The position numbers and the translations under genes were made by a program. Under the pieces are notes generated by a model. The model was given only the letters and a program-made list of their open reading frames with translations, searched no databases and was not told the origin of the DNA. Below, piece by piece: positions 1 to 8,131 of a DNA stretch of 35,538 bases. Origin of the DNA: Streptomyces sp. S3(2020) (GTDB lineage: Bacteria; Actinomycetota; Actinomycetes; Streptomycetales; Streptomycetaceae); assembly GCF_013044505.1 (NCBI RefSeq), contig NZ_JABERD010000095.1:1-35538 (forward strand). Reading direction: 5' to 3'. Each line of letters opens with the position of its first letter. Position 1 is the stretch's first letter.

Positions 1-1
1 C

Positions 2-109
2 GACTGCCACTGGGCCTACTACGACCGCAGCCCCGCGGGCCGGGGCCGCTGGTGCTCGATGCAGGTGTGCGGGGCACGCGCGAAGATGCGGCGCTACCGG
101 GCGAGGTAG
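2..109 (+). CDS. CGNR zinc-finger protein, C-terminal end (partial)
   Basis: The reading frame is open from the left edge to a TAG at 107-109 and gives 35 residues. It contains DCHWAYYDRSPAGRGRWC followed by SMQVCGARAK. This matches the C-terminal zinc ribbon of the CGNR (ABATE-domain) family: an early Cys, then a W-C-S-M-x-x-C-G block and a basic tail. The usual CGNR tetrad reads CGAR here. Family members are thought to be stress-linked, DNA-binding regulators, but the N-terminal ABATE domain lies outside the window, so function rests on the tail alone. The last 16 bp overlap the end of the convergent leftward gene. Confidence 0.8.
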   Translation, partial: DCHWAYYDRSPAGRGRWCSMQVCGARAKMRRYRAR

Positions 110-516
110 CACCGCACGGTCAGTCCTACCCCCCGCCCGACCCGTCCCGCCCCCTCCACCACCTCCAGGCGGATCGGCGGCGAGTCCGTCAGCGGCGGTG
201 CCGTCGTCAGTGCCCGGGTCCGGGCGTCCCGCAGGGCGTCCCTCCCCGGCGCGGGGAAGGTGACCACCTCCACGTCCGGGCGCTCGGTCAGCTCCCACTC
301 GTAGCGGCGCCGGTACCAGGCCCCGCGCGCCTCCCTCATCAGGATCCGCGGATGCCGCAACAGCGCCTCGTGGAAGGCCTTGCGCAGCCCCGCCGGGTCG
401 AGACGCCCGGGCAGATGGACCTCGATGTGGACGGTCTCCGGCTCCTCCTCCTGGAGGCAGTGCCGGGAGACCTCGTCCACGACCGGGAACGGGATGCGCG
501 CGGGTGCGGTGGTCAT
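94..516 (-). pseudogene. Condensation-domain protein, truncated
   Basis: This 140-codon frame starts with an ATG that overlaps the TGA of the upstream AftD-like gene (ATGA), so it is the last cistron of the glycan operon. Its N-terminal part looks like the start of an NRPS-type condensation or acyltransferase domain: PFPVVDEVSRHCLQ, then HIEVHLPGRLDPAGLRKAF and LLRHPRILMR. Full-length condensation domains have roughly 430-450 residues and need an HHxxxDG motif about 130-150 residues in. Here the frame stops at the point where that motif should begin, inside a 16-bp overlap with the convergent CGNR gene. No His-His motif is present. I read it as a 3'-truncated remnant, probably a deletion that joined it to the neighbour. 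A short non-catalytic protein is possible. Confidence 0.6.
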
Positions 517-3500
517 ACGGGTTCGCCCCCTTCGGCTTTGGGCAGCCGTCGCGTCGGCGCCTCCGGTCCGGGCTCGGCACCCGGGGCATCCGGCCCGGTG
601 CCCGGGGCCTCCCGGACACTCACCACCGCCGCGAACAGGCCGATCAGCGCCAGCAGTTGGGCCGTATGACCGAAGGCTCCGTGTCCCGCCGCCACCGGCT
701 CGCCCGCCCCGGTCGCGGCCGCGATGCCCGCTCCGGCCAGCGCCACGAACGCGATCGGTACGAGCCACTCGTGCCGCCGGTACGCCAGCAGCGCGAGCGC
801 CGGCACCAGCAGCGCGAACCATCCGGCGATCAGCACCCCCACCACCGTGAGAGCGACCGTGCCCAGCCAGAGACCCGGCGGCGGCGCAAGGACCTGCGGC
901 TCGTCGGGGTTGGGCGAGCGTCGCCGCCACAGCACGAGGCCCACCAGGGCCAGCAGTGCCACCGCGCTGCCGATCAGCGCGCCGTCGTAGGTCGTCGCCG
1001 GCTCGTACGACAGCTTGACCGTGCCGCCCGCCCCGGCCGGGATCCGCCAGGCCTGCTGCCAGCCGTCGAGCCTCACCGACGACAGCTCCTTGCCGTCCAG
1101 CGTGGCCTTCCAGCCGTCGTTGTAGTTCTCGTACGTCGTCAGATACATGGCCGAGCCGTCACCGACGCTCACCTCGCGGCGGTCGCCCAGCCAGTCCCGT
1201 ATCCGGAGGTCACGTCCCGCGGCGGTGGGTTCCGCGACCGTCCCGCGGGTCAGGGTGATGTCGGTCAGCGTCAGGGGTCCGGCGTCCCCCGCCTCGACCT
1301 GGTGCGTACCGGAGCCGAGGTCCAACTCGGCGTCATCGCTTCCCTCCTGGCAGAGCGTCACCTCCACGGGACGGCGTTCGGTGAGATCGCCGACCGTCCC
1401 CTTCACGCTGGTCTGGTAGAGCTCGCGGTCCACCGACACGTCCGGCCCCTTGCCGCACGGCAGCGAGAACTCCCGGTCGCTGTCCGGCTGGGGTGTGCGG
1501 TAGGAGGCGTCGGGCGTCTCCAGGGAGGGGATGTAGGCCTCGGTCAGGCCCACCGGCAGTCGCAGATCCTCGTCGACCATGGGGTTGTAGAGGGTCAGCG
1601 GTGCCGTCCGGGTGATCGTGATGTCGAGACGGTCGGTGGTGATCGCCGGGAAACGGACCCAGCCGTTCTCGTCGACACCGGCGATGGCCGCGCCGTCCGG
1701 GGAGCTGATGTCCACCTCGGTCGGGCGGGTGGACAGACCGCCCGCGGGGGCCAGCACCAGTTCGCCGACCGGCTGCTTTCCGTCCCAGCGCAGATGGATC
1801 GTCGGCCGGTCGCCCGCGATCCACGCCGTCGTCAGATCACCGTCGGTGAGGTTGCGCGCGGCCAGCCCGACGCCGAGGGCCGCCGTGGAGTCGGCGGTGG
1901 CGATCACGCGGTGGTCCTGGCCCTCGGGCGCCACCTCGTAGAGCAGCCGGTCGAGTTGCTCGCCCGGCACCGGGACCGCGCTCGCCCGTATCGCGTACGT
2001 CCCTCCCGTGGCCGTCGAGAAGCGCCGGTGCAGGCCCGCCTCCATACCCGTCGCGGACAGACCCGTGGGGTTGGCCGCGCGGTGCAGGGAGATCAGCTCG
2101 GTGCCCGAGCCCGTGTCCTCGGCGTCGGTCGGCAGCCGCAGCAGCCGGGTCACCTGGACGTCCGGCAGGGTGATCTCGGAGAAGCCGGCGCCCAGCAGTC
2201 CGGTGCGGCGTTCCACCGAGTCGAGGATCGTCAGCTTCATCCAACTCGTCGCGCCGGGCGGCGCCTTGACGGTCTGTGTGCTGCCGTCGGAGCGCACGAT
2301 GGTGGTCTCGGACCCCTTCTCCGTCTCCACCCGCAGCTTCGTCGCCGCCGCCCGCACGCTCTCCTGCGGCAGCGGGGTCACCTTGAACGACGACGGCATG
2401 TCGTACGCGTCGTCCGAGAACGCGATCCGCAGCCACTGTCCGTCCGCCGAGCCCAGCGAACCCTCCGCCCAGGCGGTGTCCGGGTTGCCGTCGAAGGCGT
2501 TGACCGGGTCGTACTGCGGCAGATGGAACAGCCAGTTGCCGTAACTGGACGCCGACACCGAGCGGGCGCCCCGCAGTTGGGCCACCGTCTGATGGTCGAG
2601 GCCCTTCGTCGGCAGGATCTGGTGCGGTTTCTCGCCCGCGTCCTCCGCCGCCTCGGGGGCGTTGCGTTCGTCGCTGGTGTACGTGTACGAGGTGTTGGCG
2701 TTGACCAGGCCGAACCGGGTGTCCGCGCGCCGCAGTCCGTCGCCGACCACCTGGAGCGGCGGGGTGCCGACGCCGGGGTGGTTGTCGCCGGTCAGCACGG
2801 TCGGCCGGCCGCGCAGCTCGGTCGCGAGCGGCAGCAGGGACTCGGGTCCGCCGGAGACGACGGCGGTGTCGGCGACCGGCAGCAGCCCGGCGTGCCCGGG
2901 GCGCGGTATGTCCTGGGCCGGGGCGTAGATCTCCACCGCCCGCTGCCTCGGATACAGGCCCTCGACGGCGAGCGGGGCGTCCTGGATGATCCGGCCGCCC
3001 GTCATGATCGGGCCGAGCCCCTTCATCCGCTGGTAGCCGGACTCCTCCAGGGTCCGCTTCACCGTCGTCGTCGGCACATAGCCGATCTGGTCCGGGTCGA
3101 GGTCGTTGCGGACGACGATGTAGTAGATGCCGGAGCGGCTCAAGTAGTCGGCCAGTCCGGGGACTTCGCCGCCGCTCATCAGGGCCTGCTCGACGGCGTC
3201 CATCGCGCGCCGGTTGCCGGCGGTGCCGAAGGGCACGTAGTCGCGCTGCGCCCAGCGGGACTCGGCGACCACGTCGAGGGGCTGGTCGATGGTCGAGCCC
3301 CAGGTGTAGATGCCGTGCGCGGTCGCCGGGACGACCAGGGCGCGGGAGTCGGGCGAGGCCTCCTTCAGCCAGGTGGCCGTCGCCTTCCAGTACTTGGGGA
3401 TCTCCTGGAAGGAACCCGGGTTGAGGATCGAGCCGTTGAGGTACGGCCACATCAGACCGGGCAGGATCAGCACCGCCGCGATCAGCGGCGCGAACCGGCG

Positions 3501-4739
3501 CCCGCGCACCGGTCGGGCGCCCCGCGTCTGGGCCGCGACCCCCACCAGATGGGCGAGGCCCAGCACCAGCGCCAGGGCCAGCCCCGTCTGGAACTTGTAG
3601 ATGTTCCGGAACGGGACGAGCCCGCCGTTCAGCCAGTCCTGCACGCCCCCAGACGAGGAGGCGAAGGGGGCCCCGAACGCGCCGCCGTACCCGGCGAGCA
3701 GGATGGCCGCGACCACGATGACCGTGAGCGTCAGCCAGCGGCGCTCCGGCATGTCCCGCCGGGCCAGGCCCGCGAGACCGAGGCCGGCCGCGAGCGCCGA
3801 GCAGACGATGACGACCACCGAGGCCGCCACGGTCCAGCCGGCCGGCAGCCAGGCCTCGCCGAAGTGCAGATACGCCACCCAGTTGCCGCCGCCGCGCAGC
3901 GCCTCGGTCGCCGCCATGGTCTCGGTCGTGGTCTGTGAACTCTCCACGTACGGAAGGAAGTTCTCGCCGTAGAAGCCGAGCAGCAGCAGCGGGATCCACC
4001 ACCAGGCCGTCGCCAGCACCAGGCCCGGCAGCCACCAGGCGATCAGCTTGCGCCGGCGTGGCCCGGGCGGGCGGGACAGCAGATACAGCCCGACCGGGAG
4101 GAGGGAGGCGAGGGTCGAGGCCGCGTTCACCCCGCCCATGAACGGGATGATCACCGCCGAGCGCAGGGCGGCGACCCGGGCGCTGTACCGCTCGTCGACC
4201 AGCGGCAGCAGCACCCACGGCAGGACCGCGCCGGGCAGCGCGGCCGCCGACGTGGAGCCGATGACGACGGTGAACACCGGCCACAGCGCGTACGCGACGG
4301 CGGCGAGCAGCCGCGAGGCGCCGCTGCCGACGCGCAGCCGCTCGGCCAGCCGCAGCGCGCCCCAGAAGGCGACCGACACGATGAGCGACATCCACAGCCG
4401 TTCGGCCAGCCACACCGGCAGCCGTACGGCGTCGGCCAGCCAGTAGAACGGCAGCATCGGCCACAGATAGCCGGTGTACTGGTCGGAGATCCCGCCGAAA
4501 CCGCCCTGGTCCTGCCACAGCTGGCCCAGATCGGAGAAGAACCGGCCCGGGTCGACGGTGACCCCGAGCTTGGTGTCGAAGGTCTGCCGCCCCGGGTGCA
4601 CCGCCAGGAACAGCACGAACACCACGGCCCAGAACCCCAGCAGCCAGCGCCGCGACCGTGGGCCCTCCGGCGGGCCCGACATGCGCGCGGTGGAGGGTAC
4701 GGCGGCCGGGGGAGGGGCCTGGACCGTGGACGTCGTCAT
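513..4739 (-). CDS. AftD-like alpha-(1->3)-arabinofuranosyltransferase family protein
   Basis: This 1408-residue membrane protein is about the length of mycobacterial AftD. The chosen ATG (MTTSTVQAPP) overlaps the TGA of the upstream methyltransferase gene; the open frame upstream is proline/arginine-rich shadow. A basic N-terminus leads into a first membrane segment (LLGFWAVVFVLFLAV). An Asp-containing external loop follows (TFDTKLGVTVDPGRFF), typical of GT-C polyprenyl-phosphosugar glycosyltransferases, and then about ten hydrophobic segments. The middle carries two discoidin/CBM-like beta domains, recognisable by NAFDGNPDTAW and NLTDGDLTTAW. A C-terminal group of membrane helices (from about residue 1250) closes the protein. 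In mycobacteria AftD adds arabinofuranose from decaprenyl-phosphoarabinose to arabinan. The substrate in this organism is unknown. It sits in a translationally coupled operon with a glycosyltransferase and a methyltransferase, which supports an envelope glycan role. Confidence 0.85.
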   Translation of the reverse strand: MTTSTVQAPPPAAVPSTARMSGPPEGPRSRRWLLGFWAVVFVLFLAVHPGRQTFDTKLGVTVDPGRFFSDLGQLWQDQGGFGGISDQYTGYLWPMLPFYWLADAVRLPVWLAERLWMSLIVSVAFWGALRLAERLRVGSGASRLLAAVAYALWPVFTVVIGSTSAAALPGAVLPWVLLPLVDERYSARVAALRSAVIIPFMGGVNAASTLASLLPVGLYLLSRPPGPRRRKLIAWWLPGLVLATAWWWIPLLLLGFYGENFLPYVESSQTTTETMAATEALRGGGNWVAYLHFGEAWLPAGWTVAASVVVIVCSALAAGLGLAGLARRDMPERRWLTLTVIVVAAILLAGYGGAFGAPFASSSGGVQDWLNGGLVPFRNIYKFQTGLALALVLGLAHLVGVAAQTRGARPVRGRRFAPLIAAVLILPGLMWPYLNGSILNPGSFQEIPKYWKATATWLKEASPDSRALVVPATAHGIYTWGSTIDQPLDVVAESRWAQRDYVPFGTAGNRRAMDAVEQALMSGGEVPGLADYLSRSGIYYIVVRNDLDPDQIGYVPTTTVKRTLEESGYQRMKGLGPIMTGGRIIQDAPLAVEGLYPRQRAVEIYAPAQDIPRPGHAGLLPVADTAVVSGGPESLLPLATELRGRPTVLTGDNHPGVGTPPLQVVGDGLRRADTRFGLVNANTSYTYTSDERNAPEAAEDAGEKPHQILPTKGLDHQTVAQLRGARSVSASSYGNWLFHLPQYDPVNAFDGNPDTAWAEGSLGSADGQWLRIAFSDDAYDMPSSFKVTPLPQESVRAAATKLRVETEKGSETTIVRSDGSTQTVKAPPGATSWMKLTILDSVERRTGLLGAGFSEITLPDVQVTRLLRLPTDAEDTGSGTELISLHRAANPTGLSATGMEAGLHRRFSTATGGTYAIRASAVPVPGEQLDRLLYEVAPEGQDHRVIATADSTAALGVGLAARNLTDGDLTTAWIAGDRPTIHLRWDGKQPVGELVLAPAGGLSTRPTEVDISSPDGAAIAGVDENGWVRFPAITTDRLDITITRTAPLTLYNPMVDEDLRLPVGLTEAYIPSLETPDASYRTPQPDSDREFSLPCGKGPDVSVDRELYQTSVKGTVGDLTERRPVEVTLCQEGSDDAELDLGSGTHQVEAGDAGPLTLTDITLTRGTVAEPTAAGRDLRIRDWLGDRREVSVGDGSAMYLTTYENYNDGWKATLDGKELSSVRLDGWQQAWRIPAGAGGTVKLSYEPATTYDGALIGSAVALLALVGLVLWRRRSPNPDEPQVLAPPPGLWLGTVALTVVGVLIAGWFALLVPALALLAYRRHEWLVPIAFVALAGAGIAAATGAGEPVAAGHGAFGHTAQLLALIGLFAAVVSVREAPGTGPDAPGAEPGPEAPTRRLPKAEGGEPV

Positions 4740-5476
4740 CGTGGACACCGCCGGAGGATGAGGAGGAGGTTCCAGGTGGCGACCTCGCGGATACCGGGCG
4801 CCTTGACGACGGTCTCCGCGAGGAACGGCCAGTAGCGGGAGCGCGCCGAGACCACCCGCACGTCGTCGCGGGCGCGCACCTGCCGCAGGGTCGGGCCGAT
4901 GTGTACGGCGAACAGGTTCTCGCCGAGCGTGTGCTTGGCGGCCTTTCCGGTACGGCGCCGGTAGCGGGCCCGCGCCCGCTCGGCGCCCAGGTAGTGCCAG
5001 GGCGCCCACTCGTGACCGCCCCACGGGGACAGCCAGTTGGTGAACGACAGATAGATCAGCCCGCCGGGCCGTGTGACCCGCACGAGCTCACTGACGAAGG
5101 TCTGCGGATCGGCGACATGCTCCAGGACGTTGGAGGAGAAGGTGACGTCCGCGACCGCGTCGTACAGCGGCAGCAGATACCCGTCGGCGATCACGGCCCC
5201 GTCGGTCGGCTTGGGGCCGAGTTCGCCCACGTCGGGTTCGAAGAGATAGGCGTGGGCTCCCCGTCTCCGGAACTCCTCGGTGAAACACCCGCTGCCGCCG
5301 CCGACGTCGACGACGACGCGTCCGCTGACCGGCCCGTCGTAGGCCTCGACCTGGTCGACCGAGTCGCGGGCGAGGAGGGAGTAGCAGGACTCGGGATCGT
5401 CCTGCTCGTGGAGGAAGGCCCGGAAGAGGGCGACCGACCTGCGTATCGAGGGGTCCTTGAGGCCGGTGCCCGTCAT
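4736..5476 (-). CDS. Class I SAM-dependent methyltransferase
   Basis: This is a 246-residue cytosolic enzyme. Motif I is VDVGGGSG at residues 56-63, followed by an acidic residue at the end of strand beta-2 (YLFEPDVGEL), the motif-IV region (DVTFSSNVLEHV) and RVTRPGGLIYLSF. This is the Methyltransf_11 pattern found in glycan and glycolipid methyltransferases. The start MTGTGLKDP is chosen because its ATG overlaps the TGA of the upstream GT4 gene by 4 bp. The gene in turn overlaps the AftD-like gene by 4 bp. The acceptor is not evident from sequence. A sugar or lipid-linked glycan is inferred from context. Confidence 0.85.
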   Translation of the reverse strand: MTGTGLKDPSIRRSVALFRAFLHEQDDPESCYSLLARDSVDQVEAYDGPVSGRVVVDVGGGSGCFTEEFRRRGAHAYLFEPDVGELGPKPTDGAVIADGYLLPLYDAVADVTFSSNVLEHVADPQTFVSELVRVTRPGGLIYLSFTNWLSPWGGHEWAPWHYLGAERARARYRRRTGKAAKHTLGENLFAVHIGPTLRQVRARDDVRVVSARSRYWPFLAETVVKAPGIREVATWNLLLILRRCPR

Positions 5477-6624
5477 GGCGCCCAGCTCCTCACCGCCTCG
5501 GCGGCGACCGCGCGGAACTGTCTGACCGTCCGATCCCAGCGATAGCGCGCCGCCTGCTCCCGTGCCGCCTTGCCCATCAGTTCCCGGCGCTCCGCGGAGA
5601 GGGCGAGCGTGCACCACGCCGCCGCGAACGTGGACTCCCCATGCGCCAGCACACCGGTCTCCCCGTCCACGACGGAATCCCGCAGACCGGGTACGTCGAA
5701 GGCGATCGTCGGTGTCTCACGGGCCGCGGCCTCGGTCACGACCAGACCCCAGCCCTCCACCGCCGACGGATGCAGCAACAGCCACGCCGCACACAGCAGC
5801 CGGTGCTTCTCCGCCTCGGACACATGGCCGGTGAACTCCACGCCGGGACCGGCGAGTTGCTCAAGACGCTCGCGTTCGGGCCCGTCGCCGACGATGACCA
5901 GCCGACCGCCGGTCACGGGCCGGACCCGCTCCCACAGCCGCAGCAGCAGATCGATGCGCTTGTACTCGACGAGCCGGCCGACGGCCACGAAGAGGGGCTC
6001 GGGCGACCGGTCGGCGCGCGGACCGGGTTCCTCGACCCCGTTGTGGACGACGCGGATACGTTCCCGTTCCACGCCGATCCCGCGCAGCGCGTGGGCCGTC
6101 GAGGGGGACACGGCCACCAGCAGACTGCGGTGCTGCGCACCGGTCAGCGCCCAGTGTTCGAGTCTTCGGCCGAGACGTGCGGCGGGGGCCATCGGGCCGC
6201 CGAACCGCATCTTCCACAGATCGGTGTGCACATGGTTGACCAGGCACAGCGTGGGACCGCGGTGCCACAGGGGCGCGAAGTACGGCATCCCGTTGCAGAC
6301 CTCGACCAGCAGATCGCAGTCGCCGACCTGGCGGGAGAAGGCCGAGCGGGCCCGGAGGTAGTGACCGAGTTCGCCGCCCGCGGAGACGACCCGGTAGTCG
6401 CGGTACGACGCGGGACCGCCGCACAGCAGGGTGACCTGGTGGCCGAGCCGGGTGAGGCCGTCGGCGAGCCGGTCGACCAGGAGCTCGGAGCCCCCGGCGG
6501 CCGGGTTGCCCAGATCACGATGGGCAAGGAAAACGATTCGGCGCGGTGGTGGGGGGAGCGCCGAGGGGTGCTGCGACACCCGGGGGAACAGGGTGGGCAG
6601 CGAGGGTGGTACGTGCTGGGGCAT
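5473..6624 (-). CDS. GT4-family glycosyltransferase
   Basis: This 383-residue GT-B enzyme uses the retaining GT4 fold. The N-terminal Rossmann domain has the acceptor loop GNPAAGGSELLVDRLA (GGSE at residues 44-47). The C-terminal donor domain has VVHNGVEEP, the strand FVAVGRLVEYKRIDLL, LVIVGDGPERERL, FTGHVSEAEKHRLL, and the GT4 E-x7-E region around HPSAVEGWGLVVTEAAARE. I chose the ATG at 6624 (MPQHVPP) because GGAG lies 5 nt upstream; the earlier ATG at 6657 has no ribosome site. It is the first gene of the ATGA-linked set with the methyltransferase and the AftD-like protein. It probably acts at the inner membrane face in building a lipid-linked glycan. The donor nucleotide sugar cannot be told from sequence. 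Confidence 0.85.
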   Translation of the reverse strand: MPQHVPPSLPTLFPRVSQHPSALPPPPRRIVFLAHRDLGNPAAGGSELLVDRLADGLTRLGHQVTLLCGGPASYRDYRVVSAGGELGHYLRARSAFSRQVGDCDLLVEVCNGMPYFAPLWHRGPTLCLVNHVHTDLWKMRFGGPMAPAARLGRRLEHWALTGAQHRSLLVAVSPSTAHALRGIGVERERIRVVHNGVEEPGPRADRSPEPLFVAVGRLVEYKRIDLLLRLWERVRPVTGGRLVIVGDGPERERLEQLAGPGVEFTGHVSEAEKHRLLCAAWLLLHPSAVEGWGLVVTEAAARETPTIAFDVPGLRDSVVDGETGVLAHGESTFAAAWCTLALSAERRELMGKAAREQAARYRWDRTVRQFRAVAAEAVRSWAP

Positions 6625-6823
6625 GTGTGCTCCAACTCGTCTCAGGGTGCGGAACATTGAGCGTGGGGGAGAGCTTTACGTTCCTGTGGGGGGTTTGGGT
6701 GCTTACTGCGAGGGTGATGTGGGTGGACTGTGCTCGGGTGGGGGTGGACAGTTTTCGCCCACCCGTTCCTCGTGGCTACTCACCGGGGTGACAATTTCCG
6801 GCGTTATTAGAGCTGACGTCCAG

Positions 6824-7801
6824 TCACATCGTGAGCGGGGAATCGGGCGTATCGGATGAACCGGGATGCCGCCTCCCGCGTACCACCAAAGCGGAACCGG
6901 CCACCATCAGGACGAACCCCAGCACAGCCGCACCGATCGGCACCGTCTCGCCGATCGCCTTGAGCTGGCCGCTGTCCTGCTCGGCCTTCTTCACCGCGTC
7001 CTTCTGCGTCGCGGTCGTGAAGGCGATCTTCTCGCTGTCCAGCAGCACCACCGCGTCCTTCTCGGCGCCCGGCGCCCGCAGGGTCCGCTTCGGGCCGGTC
7101 TGCGCGTAGATCACGCGGCCGGTGCGCTGGTCGACGACCAGCTCGAAACCGTGGTTGGAGTACCACTCCTCGGCCAGCACCTGCGGGCTGTCCGGCCGGC
7201 CGACGAGGCTGCCCGGCACCATCCGGGTGCCGACCTTCGTCGGGGCGACCGTGCCGGTGAACCGGTAACCCGTGTACCCCTGGACCTTCCTGGTATCCCG
7301 GTAGGTCAGCACGATCGTGTTGCCGAGGGTGTTGTCCCACCACTGGTAGGCGCGTTTCTGCACGTCGAAGGGGAACTTCAGATACGCCTCGCCCTCGATG
7401 TACGGCTTCTCGCCGCAGCAGTGGACGGGCTTGGTGGTCCTGCGGTCCATGACCCAGCGGTGCGGTACGAAGTCCAGCGCGTCGTGCGGATCCGCGGCCG
7501 GCAGGGTCTTGTCCGTGTCGACCGTGGTCGTCACGTCCCAGACCGCGTCACCGCTGCGCTCGCTGTCCCGGACGTTGCCGCGCACCCGCTGGGTGACGGT
7601 GATGGTCTGGCCGGCCACGGTCTCGACCTTGTCGGTGTCGAAGACGCTGCCGGTGCCCTTGTAGACCGCGGTCTGGTCGATGTCGATCGGGTTCACTGCG
7701 GCCCGTGGGGTCACGTACCACGCCAGCATGGGCGCCAGGACCAGCAAAAACGTGCCGAGTCCCAGCAGAATCAGGGAGAAAGGAGAGGCTGTACGGCGCA
7801 T
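6824..7801 (-). CDS. DUF3068 (PorA-family) membrane protein
   Basis: This 325-residue protein has an N-terminal membrane segment (LILLGLGTFLLVLAPMLAWYV, residues 9-29), a large extracytoplasmic beta-rich domain, and a C-terminal membrane segment (AAVLGFVLMVAGSALVV) followed by a basic tail. The pattern, with YVTPRAAVNPIDIDQTAVYK after the first helix, a conserved WVMDRRTT, and a paired Cys in PVHCCGEKP, fits the actinobacterial DUF3068 family. AGGAG sits 7 nt before the ATG. The gene lies 199 bp upstream of the glycosyltransferase operon on the same strand and may share its transcript. Members often occur beside AftD-like genes, which suggests an envelope-glycan partner. Its biochemical activity is unknown. 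Confidence 0.85.
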   Translation of the reverse strand: MRRTASPFSLILLGLGTFLLVLAPMLAWYVTPRAAVNPIDIDQTAVYKGTGSVFDTDKVETVAGQTITVTQRVRGNVRDSERSGDAVWDVTTTVDTDKTLPAADPHDALDFVPHRWVMDRRTTKPVHCCGEKPYIEGEAYLKFPFDVQKRAYQWWDNTLGNTIVLTYRDTRKVQGYTGYRFTGTVAPTKVGTRMVPGSLVGRPDSPQVLAEEWYSNHGFELVVDQRTGRVIYAQTGPKRTLRAPGAEKDAVVLLDSEKIAFTTATQKDAVKKAEQDSGQLKAIGETVPIGAAVLGFVLMVAGSALVVRGRRHPGSSDTPDSPLTM

Positions 7802-7856
7802 CCGGGCACTCCTGAGGCATGAGGGTACGGAGTTCGGGCCGCTCTATGGGCCGAGG

Positions 7857-7885
7857 ACCGTAGGCGCCCCTTGACGGAGTGTCAA
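7857..7885 (-). promoter_or_regulatory. Sigma-70-type promoter of the DUF3068 gene
   Basis: On the minus strand TTGACA (7880-7885) is followed after exactly 17 bp by TACGGT (7857-7862). The -35 matches the housekeeping consensus fully and the -10 fits TAnnnT. Transcription would start near 7850, leaving a leader of about 50 nt before the ATG at 7801. Confidence 0.7.
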
Positions 7886-7900
7886 TGTCTTGCTGACACT
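7878..7900. promoter_or_regulatory. Inverted-repeat operator overlapping the -35 box
   Basis: AGTGTCA (7878-7884) and TGACACT (7894-7900) form a perfect 7-bp inverted repeat around a 9-bp spacer. A second, nested repeat TTGAC (7871-7875) / GTCAA (7881-7885) overlaps it. Both cover the -35 of the leftward DUF3068 promoter and lie about 75-100 bp upstream of the rightward small gene and PucR regulator gene. This is where a divergent repressor would bind. The binding protein is unknown; the adjacent PucR regulator is a candidate by position only. Confidence 0.5.
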
Positions 7901-7975
7901 GGGGCGGACGGACAGGGTGGATTGCCGGGGTGGGGACGACCGCCGGACAAGAGCCATCGAAAGGCTGACCCTGCG

Positions 7976-8128
7976 ATGTCCAGACTGATCGCCGCCGCGC
8001 TGACCGTCGTGGCCGCCGCCGCGCTCGCCGTGGGGGCCGCGTTCGGTGTCGTCGCGCTGCTCGAAGCGACGCCCGAGCAGCCGAACACGCCCTTGATCAC
8101 GTACGAGCAAGCAGGTCAGGGGAGTTGA
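7976..8128 (+). CDS. Small single-pass membrane protein (DUF2613-like)
   Basis: The frame encodes 50 residues. The N-terminus is basic (MSRLIAAAL) and runs into one long hydrophobic helix (about residues 4-27), followed by a short polar tail with QPNTPLITYEQ. Size, single helix and tail resemble the small actinobacterial DUF2613 proteins. The start at 7976 was chosen because a weak AAAGG lies upstream and the helix begins just after it; the upstream in-frame extension is proline/glycine-rich and unlikely to be translated. It ends 3 bp before the GTG of the PucR gene, so the two are probably co-transcribed. Function is unknown. Confidence 0.6.
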   Translation: MSRLIAAALTVVAAAALAVGAAFGVVALLEATPEQPNTPLITYEQAGQGS

Positions 8129-8131
8129 CCC

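Noticed and set aside
504..3938. A 1144-codon open frame on the plus strand opposite the AftD-like gene
   Set aside because: It is Arg/Gly/His-rich without domains, has no ribosome site, and mirrors the codon bias of the real minus-strand gene.
6622..6657. Upstream ATG at 6657 as start of the GT4 enzyme
   Set aside because: No Shine-Dalgarno sequence precedes it, whereas the ATG at 6624 has GGAG at 5 nt.
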